NCBI RefSeq assembly: GCF_026212465.1
Contig: NC_080048.1
Coordinates: forward strand, 34,806,422 to 34,870,421
DNA from: Amaranthus tricolor
Taxonomy: Eukaryota > Streptophyta > Magnoliopsida > Caryophyllales > Amaranthaceae
Direction of reading: 5' to 3'
Length of the DNA: 64,000 bases
Numbering within the stretch: the stretch's first letter is position 1; each line of letters opens with the position of its first letter. The translations under genes and the position numbers were made by a program. The notes under the pieces were generated by a model. That model saw nothing but the letters and a program-made list of their open reading frames with translations. It did no database searches and was not told where the DNA came from. This document shows, piece after piece, positions 11,081-23,200 of this stretch.

Positions 11081-11914
11081 TTTGGGTATTTATAAAAACA
11101 TAAATTAATTTTGAAAATTAAAGGACGGAAAAAAGTGGGCATAAATGCTCAAGTGTAATATTTATGGAGAAAGAAAGCTTAAATGTTTGTTAGTATGAAT
11201 ATTGGAGAGTGAAAATTGGATAAAAATGGGAGAGCGAAGGCTAGAAGTATGTAAAACGGAGATGAGTTTTTAAAATCAAAGATAATCGTAAAACAAATAA
11301 CCACAAAAATAATGCAATAATTTCCTCATCAAAAAATTGAAATAAATTTTAGAAATCAATTAAGAAAGAAAAACCTAAAAAATTGAGATGGGTTTCTAAA
11401 TCCGAAACCGAGATGGGTTTGTGATTAAATGGTGAATTTGCTATGGTTGAAGAGAAACCAAATCAGATGAAGAAACGAAATGGAGACCATGATTGAGGGG
11501 TGAAGAGGTCCATTTAGGAACGAAATCAGATGAGAAATTAAGAGAGGAAGAAAATAATGGGTAATTCAAGGTTACTAAATTTGGAATATCTTAAAAATAA
11601 TTCTAGTTGATTAAAAGTTATAACATTTTAAAGATAAATCAAAGTATTAACCTTTAAAAATAGAATAGATAAAGTTCGTATCTTAAAAGAATTAAATTTT
11701 TCTTTATGTTTTCAAAAGAAATCCCTAATGCCACAAAATACAATTGGATTGGAGTGGATTAGTGATTTCATTTTCAAAATTCATATTCAAACCGTCCCAC
11801 TATTATGTTTCACATCTATTTTACACCGATTTTTATTTTACATCAAAGTGGAACATATGAACTATTTTGCCATCCCAATATATTATTAGAAAAAACTTAA
11901 CAAACATGCGCTTC

Positions 11915-12262
11915 ATTACTTGTGTTAACCTATTTCGAATTGGTATTTTAACCTATTGGAGTTAGTGTTTTAACATATTAAAGTTGGTATGTTAATTTAT
12001 TTGAAATTGATGTTTTAACATGTTAAATTGTTAATCTATTAAAGTTGGTATTTTAACATATTAAAGTTGTTATTTTAACCTGTTAAAATTGGTATTTTTA
12101 AGTTGATATTTTAGCCTGTTTGGATTGATGTTTTAACCTGTTAAGTTGTTAATATATTAAAGTTGGTATTTTAATCTATTTTAACATATTAAAGTTGGTA
12201 TTTTAACCTGTTTAAGTTGATGTTTTATGTTGCTTAAGTTGTTATTTTGACTTATTTTGGGT
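11915..12262. repeat. Degenerate tandem array (TATTAAAGTTGGTATTTTAAC)
   Basis: About 15 diverged copies of a ~20-30 base unit related to ATATTAAAGTTGGTATTTTAACCT. It resembles in style the intron repeats of the MULE at 51.3-55.9 kb and the array at 33.2-34.3 kb. No coding signal. Confidence 0.6.
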
Positions 12263-12563
12263 TGTTCAATTGTTATTCCATTAAGAATCTTTTTATTTAT
12301 ATCATAAATTTTGGACATAATTAAATTTTTTTCATCCTTATTTTGATAGTTTAATAATGTTTATGATCCCCACATATTTTCCAGTAAGTTCATTTAAATA
12401 TTTTTATATTGCTTATGCTCTGTAAATGCTTCCCACTAACTTTATTAAAATATTTTTTAATAGTTATGGCTCACATATTTTTATCCACCGACTTTTTTCT
12501 TAATAAATTTTAATGCTTAGGGCCTCCATTTATCCCCATTAAATTTATTATTCAATTTGAATA

Positions 12564-12902
12564 GGAAAAATTACCTAGAATAATCCAACCTTTTTCATGA
12601 TTTTCCTACAGTGATCCCACCTATTGATTAACCATGAATAATCCTAACTTTAGGGAGTATTTACCTAGAGTAATTTGAGTAACCCAATGATCTGCTTTTG
12701 TAGGTAATTCACCAAAAAGTAATTTGAAAATTAATTTAAATTAGAGAAAAATTTTAAAAATTTACATAAAAAATCATAAATTATTTTTGAACATTTTTTT
12801 AACATATCTTTTGACATTTTATTATAATTTATATTAGTTTAAAAAGAACAAAACTTGCTACAGCAAGTCATTCGATTATCGATTATTCTAGGTAATTTTT
12901 CC
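12564..12902. mobile_element. MITE, GGAAAAATTACCTAGAATAAT family, copy 1
   Basis: Starts GGAAAAATTACCTAGAATAAT and ends ATTATTCTAGGTAATTTTTCC: matching inverted ends. Inside is GATTAACCATGAATAAT, also present in the copies at 13404 and 45081. Non-coding. Confidence 0.7.
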
Positions 12903-12920
12903 ATTTAAGTATAATACTAT

Positions 12921-13041
12921 CACTAGTAGGAAAAAACCTCTTGTTTCGATTTTTTTGGGCCTTATATATTGCAGTTTAGGTTCCAAGCACTTATAATAGT
13001 AGCATAAGTCATCTGATGGATAATATTTTTTTCCATTAGTG
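12921..13041. mobile_element. Miniature CACTA-type element
   Basis: Starts CACTAGTAGGAAAAAACC and ends ATTTTTTTCCATTAGTG, an imperfect CACTA terminal inverted pair. The flanking triplets are TAT and TAG. Only 121 bases long, with no coding capacity. It lies directly beside the MITE that ends at 12902. Confidence 0.6.
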
Positions 13042-13403
13042 TAGTTAACCATCTAAACATTCTATTTTTCTTTTTTTCCATAAAATTTTTTATAAATACT
13101 AACTTTAAGGAACGAATAAAATACTAAATATGGATAAACACACAAAAGAATCAAATTAAAGTTTTTCTTTAATTATAAAGTAGGTAGAAATCTATAGAGG
13201 TAAATTCGTCCATAAAAACTTGATGTAAAAGTGGGAGGAAGGAAGTGCATAAATCATACTCACTCTCGCCCGTAATATTTTTTTATAAGGATAAAATTTG
13301 AGTAAACAAAGAAAAAAAAAATGATTGAATGAGTGTAATATTTGATAAAAAGATAAATTAAATATGTATAAGAAACTTAATGAAATGGCGTACCAAAAAT
13401 AAA

Positions 13404-13856
13404 AGGATAAATTACCTAGAATAATCTAACTTATTTGTAATTTTCTACAATAATCTCATCTATTGATTAACTATGAATAATCTCAACTTTGAGGGGTATT
13501 TTCCTAGAGTAAATCCGGTGACCGGATAAATTGCTATAGCAAATTTTATTATTTTAAAAAAAAATAAAAATAAAAATAAAATGTTGCAAAAAATGTTTAA
13601 AAAAATGTTAAAAAAAAATTATGATTTTTTTTATTATTTAGAAATTTTGTATGTAAAATTTTAAAATTTTTCTCTAATTTTAAATTAATTTTCAGTTTAC
13701 TTTTTTGGTAAATTATCTATTATAGCAGGTCATCAGGTTACCCAAGTTTATTCTAGCCAAATATCCCTTAATATTGAAATTATTTATGGTTAATCAATAG
13801 GTGAGATTATTGTAGGAAAATCACGAATATGCTGAATTGTTCTAGGTAATTTTTCC
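13404..13856. mobile_element. MITE, GGAAAAATTACCTAGAATAAT family, copy 2
   Basis: Starts GGATAAATTACCTAGAATAAT and ends TTGTTCTAGGTAATTTTTCC. The internal block with CTATTGATTAACTATGAATAATC is repeated as its complement near the right end, so the element is a long imperfect hairpin. It is the same family as the copy at 12564, about 500 bases away. Confidence 0.65.
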
Positions 13857-14208
13857 AAAATAAAAGTATAACAGATCACATTGAAAGGGCCAAAGAGAAA
13901 AATGTAGAAACACTAGTGGAACATAAGAGCATAATTAATTAATACTTCATTTTATAACACCAGCTAAGAGGCGGTTATAGTGGTTGATTTAACCGATTAA
14001 TATTATCAGCTAATTTGACTAGTTAATATGATATCTACTATTCAAAATAATTAACCAGCTAATTAACCAACGTCCCAATATGATCTAACATATCAAAGGG
14101 TAATACATATAAGTGGATGATGATGACATATAAGTGATAAATGATAATATTTTTGGTTCACAAATTATAATTAGCCACTCTTTTGTAGCTCATATTTGGT
14201 GGAAAATA

Positions 14209-17200
14209 TCATGCAGGCCTAAATTTCATTCTCTTGAGAAATAAGTAAGCTATAAATCTATATCCAATGATCATTATAATCAAGGCTCCAATCTCAATTT
14301 TACCAGAATAATCTACTTTTAATCCTTTGATTATAGGAGCTTCACACCTTCCTGATTTCAAACTCTCACTTGAACACCCAAATTGAATCTTTAACAAAAG
14401 CCGGTTTGTGTGATAGTTGAAGGAAACATAACGTAACCAAGAAATGAAACCGGGCACATCCTACATATCAAGTACAACAAGCCAGATAAGAAGATTGCGA
14501 CCAGTTAGACCCTCAGCTCGAAAAGAACATACAAATGAAAACAAAAAAACCCAGAAACGATATATGCAACACAAATAGCAAGACAAACATGTCTTCCTCA
14601 CATTTGGTGCGGTGATGCGGTAATGGGAATGATGCAATTATCATAACGCCTAAATGTCGGTCGAAATTATAAGATATCCCTTAATACGGTCCAAAACACG
14701 TTCTTTTACCCCTTTACAACGCGGAAAATATCGTTCATTGTTTATGAAAACCTTTATAGCGTGGACGATGCAATGTGATGTGGCAGGCATTGTATTTACA
14801 CTATCATTCTTTAAACCTATGATATTTTTGTCATGTTGGCTTCTATATAATTGTATTATGTCAAAGAACTAATTCAACTAGCATCTTAAGTTTACGGTCG
14901 TAGTCCCAATATATGTTATATACTCTATCATAAAACACCTAATTAGCAAAGGGGTGATTGATTGCTTACATGGATGAAAAAGCCAGCTGATAGCATGAAA
15001 GACATGATGAGTATAGAAGCTAAGGTTAATGCTTTCTTGATGTCCATGAATGCTGCACCAATGCTTAAGCCTAGTCCCTGAAGTTTGATAGGTTTCAATA
15101 AGTGACTACTCATAAGTAGGGGTGTTCAACGGGCCGGACTCCCAATTTAAGCCCTTATTCAGCCTGTTTTAAAGAGTTTTTTAAGAGTCGAGCCGAAAAA
15201 GGACTCTACTACAATTAAAATGGAACAAGCTATAAAAGGACTTAATAAGGGTCAAAAATAGGCCTTTGTAATATAGCATAATTTAATTATTATAAATGAC
15301 AATTCAATAGGGATTATTAACATTTCAACAATTTAATTATTATGTATTAAATTGATCAATGGGGATTCTAATAATTTCTAATGATATAAATGGGTCGGGC
15401 CAAACCATGTTGAGCTTGAAAAGTTTGGCTCATGTAAAGCCCATATTAAGTTTAAAGGTTCTTTATCCAACTTGATTCATATTTGCTGAACAAGCCATTA
15501 TCCAGCCATTACCCCCACTCATAAGTCATAGAAATATTGTAGATGTTTATTTTATTACCTGGGAAGCCACTATGTTGAGGAAAATTGCAAGTAATGTGAG
15601 GAAAAATGCAGAAAATTTTGGTTTTAATCCAACCATGAAGTACATTATGAGCATAAAAAAGGTGGGTAAAACAAGATCCAAAGGTAGATCAGTGATGTTC
15701 CGAGCAGCAAAATATGCACTGAGTTTGTACATCCCTACTGATCTTTCCTTTATTAGCATTACTCTTTCTTGTGGGAAGGTAAAGATTGCTGTAAATAGTG
15801 GGAAAAAACCCCAGAAAACTGAGATGAAGAACAGCAACCCTGCCTGCACATACACAAAGAACATATATCACAGCTAAACTTTGTTAGATCATCATCATAC
15901 TACCAGTACATTCCGCTTATTGAATCTATGATTAAGGTATGGGGAAAATTGAAAGACTAAAGGTATCATATATATTCTTATCAAAGGAGATGAAGAAGTT
16001 ACGTTCGCCTAAACATTGTTAGATTGGGAAATCTAGTAGAGACAGATGTAGAACAAAATCATGTGATATCAATAAAATTTTTAAAAATGCAAATTCTTAA
16101 ATGAGACGGCAAGGGGTCTTTGAGGGTGTGCTAGGTGATTGACCGCACAGGGCCTCCTCTTTCTTCTCTATATTAAAATTTTAATAAAAAAATTATGTTA
16201 AAGTTATTTTAAATAAATATATTTACGATAAATAAGGCACAAAATAAAAATTTTGCATAGAGCCTCCAAAATTTTCAAGACGGCTCTATGAGACGGTCTT
16301 ATGGTGAGAGCATTTTTATTCGATGGACCTAATGTGCACACTTACTATGTTCGAGTCATCACTTATAACCTTAAAGTGATTACGTTACAAAGTCTTAGAG
16401 TAATCACTTAAAATCTTAAACTAATCAATTTGAGAAACGAACTAATTTTGTTGCCTCGTATTATGGTGATATCGTCTTATGCAAGACTTGTTGGCATAAA
16501 AATGTGCGAACCCAGGTCAATGCATTCACATAGCAAAACTTCTATCAACTTAACCAATACAAATATTAGCATCTTTAGGTCTATTATTTTATACATAAGT
16601 TAAATATTGTCAGTTGACATCTTTGACTAACTTGAATCCGCCCCTGAAATCTAGGCCGAGGTTTTCCTAGACTATGTCTTGTATTTGATTAATATACGTT
16701 TAATATTAAATTATGTAACATATAACACTAATAATACTAGTCAAATTTGCTCAGTACATATACAGAGGTGAGTGTTGGACCTACACTATAATTACCTGAT
16801 CAGAGGTATCTATGGAAGATGAATAATTAGGATGCCACCATAGCAAACCTACAATTATAGCGGTTAAAATGACTTGGATAACACGAGTGCAACTGAAATA
16901 TTCATGTCGTCTTTCCTTAAATCCTCTACTAACAAGAACACAGAATTGGTCCCACCAGCTTGATTTCCACTTTGAATTACTTCTCCTGTATTCCAGCATT
17001 ATATCACTTTGTTCAACTGTAGCCTTTTTTGTTTTTCCATTCCTTATCATCCATGATCTTGATTCACATTCCTCAACAAAATACTGCATAATGTATAAAA
17101 ATAGATGTTATGATTTGTTGAGGAACCGAGCAAAAATATACAAATTTTTATAATCTACTTATTTTATACTTGAATTGAAATTTTGGGGCAGTGGTGGTTC

Positions 17201-20200
17201 TAGGCTCGTTCAAGATATCCAACCACCTAGGCCCTCAGATAAAGGCCTTCAATATTAACAATCTTCTTATAGTTTATCGGTCAAGAATAGTTGTCTTATT
17301 GTGATATTGTTTGGTTACAGGGGTTTAAAACCTAACAATTTAAATTTTAGTCTCTATTTTACCATCAATGACTAACAAAGGGCCTCACTTTTCTAAACAT
17401 CAAAAAATAAATAGAGACTCTATAGTCTGTGCTCTGCGGGACCCTGTTTTGAGGTAAACAGATAATATATACAAGTTACATATCTTGGGGCTGCAACCAT
17501 TGTGATAGAGTATATATATATTTCATATCCTAAGACTTTAATCATCAGCTTAAAACTTTTGGTTAAATTGTTTTCTTGACACGATATTAAATGCATATAT
17601 ACTCAATGGGAGATCATGGGTTCGACTTTCATTGACCCCCCATTTCAAAGTGGAATATTTTAACCACATATATGAAGAGAATATGTGTTGCATCCACTCT
17701 TTAGCATAGAGCCGTCTTGAAAAATTTGGCGGTCATGTGCAACACTTTTATTTTGCGTCTTATCCATAGTAAATATATTTATATTATTTTCTCGAGCCGG
17801 GGGACTCCTTTGGTCGCACTCTCCTTTATGGGTATGAATTGCCACCGTCCTTCCCTCCCCAGACCCTATCCATAGTTTTTCTATAAGCGGGATACACTGG
17901 GTAGGATGATAATAATTTTTATATTATTAATAAAATTAACATATTTCTTTTGTTAATTAACTTTTTCATATACGTAAGAAAAATTTATCCTCTGCGGTCG
18001 ATCACCTCACACCCCCTTAAAGACCCCCTGCTTTAACGGTAAGGATATATTATCTAAGGTAAATCAATTTATAGTCAGACATCTTACATATGCACAGAAT
18101 ATCGATATTTATCATGACTAATTTGATCACCTTATGAACTTCCATTTGTGAAGGCCTAGATGTAGAATTTGTGGGGGAGAGTGTGTGTTCCAACTGTAAT
18201 GGGATAGATTTTTCATTCATGTTCCCATTTGCAAGATCAAGAAGAAACTCAGCAGGATTCATAGCTATAAGTGGTGAGCAACCCATAGAAGAAAAATACT
18301 TCATTGCATCAGATGCTTTCCCGAAATAGAGAGAGCTGCCTCTTCCTAGAAGTATTAGCTTGTCAAATTTGGAAAATAGTCTACTTGATGGCTGGTGAAT
18401 GGTTGTTACCACTGTTTTTCCTGCCTGTGGAACAATGCAAGTTTTAATAAAGTAAAATGAGTTGTCTATCAACATTAGAGCTATTTAAAACACATCCAAA
18501 ATGATCTGAAATTTACCCGACCTTGTAAGTGAATTCGATTTGACCCCACTTTAACAATATGGACACTGATATGTGTGTTTTATATACTATTTTCTACCAT
18601 GCCCCCATTGCATTTTCATAGCATTTCTCGCGTATTTTGCTCAATTTTCTATTGGTTTTTATGCTTGGTTGGAGTGTTTGTTTCCTATCTATTTTGTAGG
18701 TACAAAGCTCTAATTATGCTAGGAATCGACTCTTGGAGCGAGATTTGCAAGTTGGAAGGTCATAAGCTACTCAAAGGGTCATTTTTGTGCTGACCAGGTC
18801 TCATACCCAGGTGGGTTTCCACATACTCGACCGGGTTTACACTTGGCACTTAGAAGAATTTGAAGATGCCACTTAGAGAAAATGTTGCTACTCGCACCCA
18901 AATGGGTTTCCACATACCCGGCCGGGTGAGCCTCTAAACCCGGATGGGTTTCTACATACCCGGCCGGGTGAGCCTCTAAACCCGGGTGGGTTTCTAGACA
19001 CCTGACCAGGCTTCCATTGAAGATCAAAATGCTCTGCTGCGTACCCGGGCGGGTTTCCTCTTACCCGACCGGGTTTGCTCTTGAACTTAGAAAATTTTTG
19101 GTTTTGAAGATTTAGTTGTGCTGCGCACCCGGCCGGGTCCTGTAGTTATTTTCGATAGTAACTTCCCATATCCTCCGATCTTTTTTTTTAGGATATAAAT
19201 AGCTTTTGAGGGCGAATTTTGGGGACGGTTTTTTTTTCCTCTGTTTGGAGGGTTTGGTATTGAAGGGATTTCTCATATTATTTGCCTTGGGGGATTGTTA
19301 ATCAACACTTCGACATTGTAATTTTAATTATATTGAAGGTATTAGTTTCAATTCTAATTTCTTGTTCTTGTTTATTATTGTTATCTTTGAATGCTTGTTT
19401 CTCCATTAAATTTGAATTTGATTTTCTCCATGAATTTCATTGTTGAACCTCTTATTAGTTTTATTATACTTAGTGAATAGTTTTATTTCTAGGGTTTGGT
19501 GAAATTATGCAAAAGGTCATGATTCTTGTTTGATTTTAGGATTTAAACTTGGTTTGTCTAGGTGATTCAATTGATGGGTCTTAGATTGAATGCATGTTGG
19601 CCAATTTGCAAATTTTATTCGCTCAATTCTATAAGCGAGAGCTGCGAGTTTGAGTGAACGATTTCCTTCTTTGAACAATTAAGCTTTAATCGCGATAGCT
19701 TGTTTTATTGTTTGATTGTCGAATTTGTTTGCGAGAGCAACACCTTCCTTCACCTATATTCATTCCTATCCCAATTGTTGTTCATGAATCATGATCGATG
19801 CAAAGTGAATCCTTTTAGCCCTGGACCTTTAATTATTGAATTTTATTCATTTCTTGTTTTTGCGTTTTACTTAGATAAACAAAAATCCAACTTTTGATCG
19901 TTAGTAATAGTGAACTTGGTTCAATTTGTGACTTTATTTGTCTTTCCACAGTGGTTCGACCCTACTTTTCCAACTATATTAGTTAGGTGAAATAGGAATT
20001 ATTTTTGGTAGTAAAACGACCTATCAGACACAAAACTAATTTCAAACCGACATGAATGAATACTTCTACTCAATGCCAACCAATCACTATAAAAGTTTTA
20101 ATAGAAGTATTCGTATAAGATTTTGTTAGATTCGTCTTAATACATAGTTTTCATTATATAATTTTTATAGTAGTAATATTTTATGTTACGTATTTAATTT

Positions 20201-23200
20201 AGAGATATTAATGTACAAAATTTACTTTAAAAATCGTATAAAAAATAAAGTAGATAAATAAAAAGTAACGGAGAATTTATATTAAATTTGATGAATATTA
20301 AAGTAGTACCTTGGCCATGTTTTTGAGTAATAGGACTATTCTTAATGCACTTGATGAATCTAAACTAGAGGTTGGTTCATCTAAGAGTAAAAGACAAGGA
20401 TCAAGAAGCACTTCATTTCCTATACAAACCCTCTTTCTTTCTCCTCCTGATACTCCCTTCTTAAGTCCTCCTCCACCTCCTATTATTGAATTTTGGCACC
20501 TGGTAAAATAATCATATTCCCCGCATAAACATCAAAATGAATATTAAAAAGTTGATAATATTTTAATTTACAATTGTTCAGTTATACATTCTAAATCTCA
20601 TAGATGAAAAATATTAAAGTGTATGTAAACAAATATTTGAGTGATCTATTTTCATATTAGTGTAAGGCCTTTTGGAAAATAAAATCTTGGGTGAGATTAT
20701 ACGTATCCTATTGGTTTGACCTAATTATTAATACTTCCTCTGTTTTCTAGTATTTTAGAATATTGATTAATTTTGAAGATGGAAATTTGATTAAGATTTT
20801 TAAGATATATCTAGATGATAAAATATATTCATGTGAGTTCTTGTTAGATTTGTCTTAATATATACCTTTTTATCATATATTTTTTATAATTTTTTATAAT
20901 ACATATTTAGAGATATTGAAGTTTGAAAGGTGCTTTGAAAGCTGTGCAAAAAGTAAATGCGAAGAACAAAAAAGAACGGAATGATTATTTTTTTTTGTTA
21001 CCAATTCCAAGACATAAAAAATCATTTCTAAGACTTAAAAGACCAATTTTAAAGCTTTTAAAGACATTTAAGTTTCAAGACCTAAAAAAAACAATTTCAA
21101 TAATTAAACAACACTTTCATCACTTAAAATTCTCATTCAATTTTTAAGTATAATGACTCAAACATTAAAATTAGTATTAAAAATTTTTAAATTGCCATTT
21201 ATGTCTTAGAATTACTCTTCAAGTTTTAAAATTGACCTTTTAAATCTTAAAATTGATATATTAGAATTTTAAAAATAATGTAAAATTTTACTGGCTCTGG
21301 ACCAATCACACAATTTCGACCGTCTTACAGGAAACTTCATTGCTCTTGAAAAGATTTCTTAAAAAAATTGTCGTGAAAACTCAGTCCAATACGGATAATA
21401 TCATACTAATTTGACATTTAGTAATTGACCAAAAGTTTGGGGTTCGACCCCTACTGAGCGCCGGTATTAGTTGGGGGTTCTTGACTGCGTGCATATCTCT
21501 TTACTCCCTCCTTAGGGGAATAGGTATGACTTGTCCGCATCGTTCAGGAAAAAGAAAAACCCCCACTTGGACTCTGCCTTATACGGGATACTGAAAATGT
21601 CCTTTACCTTTACCTTTACCTTTTAACCAAACAATAATGACGTTTGATAATTTAAACATTTAAGATGAAATAGTACCTTTCTAAACCAAGGTCTATTATA
21701 ACTTCCATGGCTCGCTCTTGTTTCTGCTGTTTAGTCAATGTCTTTGGAAGCCGAAGCAAAGCAACATAAGTTAATGTCTCCTTCACGGTAAGGTGAGGAA
21801 ACACTAAATCATCTTGTGTTACGTATCCAATCCTGTTCAATTTTTTGAATCTCGGTCATTTTGAGGAATCTAAATTCAAGCCTACTTATGACATAACTCC
21901 AATTATTTGATAAAAATTATATTAATATTAATTTATTTAACATATAATATAGAAATAATGAGATTCTAGTTAATACTATACATAAAAAAATATATATATA
22001 TATTTAACTCATTCAATATTAATATTTTAAATTTGCCCGTGTCCTATAGTTCTCATGATAACATGTTTTGATCATACTCAAAATATACACTTCATTCAAA
22101 CAATATTTCATTATCGGTTAGCCAAATTTTTTTAGTATGATTCTTGAATTCACCATATCATAAATAATGCTTTTGAAATACCATTTAACATCAAATGTCA
22201 TTACATAAGCTAATTTACTAAGTTAATACTACTTGTATGGTGGGACCATATATTCATATCCAAATTACTTGCAACATTTACATAATAATACTATTTATTA
22301 ACAATTTTGTTTACATAATCTCTACTTATGCATAGGAAATAATATAGTTATGTGGAATCATGTTTGATTCGTTTTAAAGTCTAATTTTTAAATATATAAG
22401 TCTTAGAATTTTTTGTCGGGCGAAAATAAAGAAATTTAATATCAAATTATGCATTAAATAACGTGAGAAAAAAATGTTGCAAGTAATTTAGAACAGACAA
22501 AGTAATATTTTATACAACTTTTTTATGATGAGGCCATGGTGTCCTATTAACATGCATAGGTCTATCAATAACATAGAGCATCGAATATACGTCTTCCGTT
22601 CCATTATAATTATTACATTTGACTTTTTACGCAATTCAATCAATTATTTTGATCATTTATGTATTGAACTATACATATCTAAAAATTATGAATATTTATA
22701 TTATGAAAGTATGCGATTAGACGATTCAAACAAGATCTCACTTAACTAAATTTTTTCCTACACATTAGCCGTAATATATAAAATAAGTTTAAATAATGGA
22801 TAGTGTCAATAACTATAATATAGTAAGTATTTCAGAATGAAAAAAATATATAATTATATCGTAAAAACGTTATTTCCGATTAATATAATTTTTGATAATA
22901 AAGATTTATATAATTTTACGTACTAAAAATCGTTGAAATATGCATAATGGAAAGTATAGACTCACTTGCGCTTTAAGGACTTGGAATAAGGGAGGTTGTT
23001 ATAGGTAATAGTACCACTGTTAAAGGTAAGTCTTCCACTTAAAAGGTTGAGCAAAGTAGTTTTACCACCCCCAGATGGACCAATCATGGCCAGAAGCTCT
23101 CCAGGATTTGCTGCTCCACTTACTCCTTGTAGTATGTACTTTTCACCTTCTATTGATGAATTTTTCAACTCATTCATTCTTGCCTTGAACTTCACATCTT

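Noticed and set aside
10903..11142. 79-residue minus-strand frame in the GC-rich island
   Set aside because: Cys/Phe/Arg-rich with no known motif; more likely an untranslated retroelement fragment.
15572..15877. 101-residue plus-strand frame opposite ABCG exon 8
   Set aside because: Shadow of a confirmed exon whose minus-strand frame has strong ABCG motifs.
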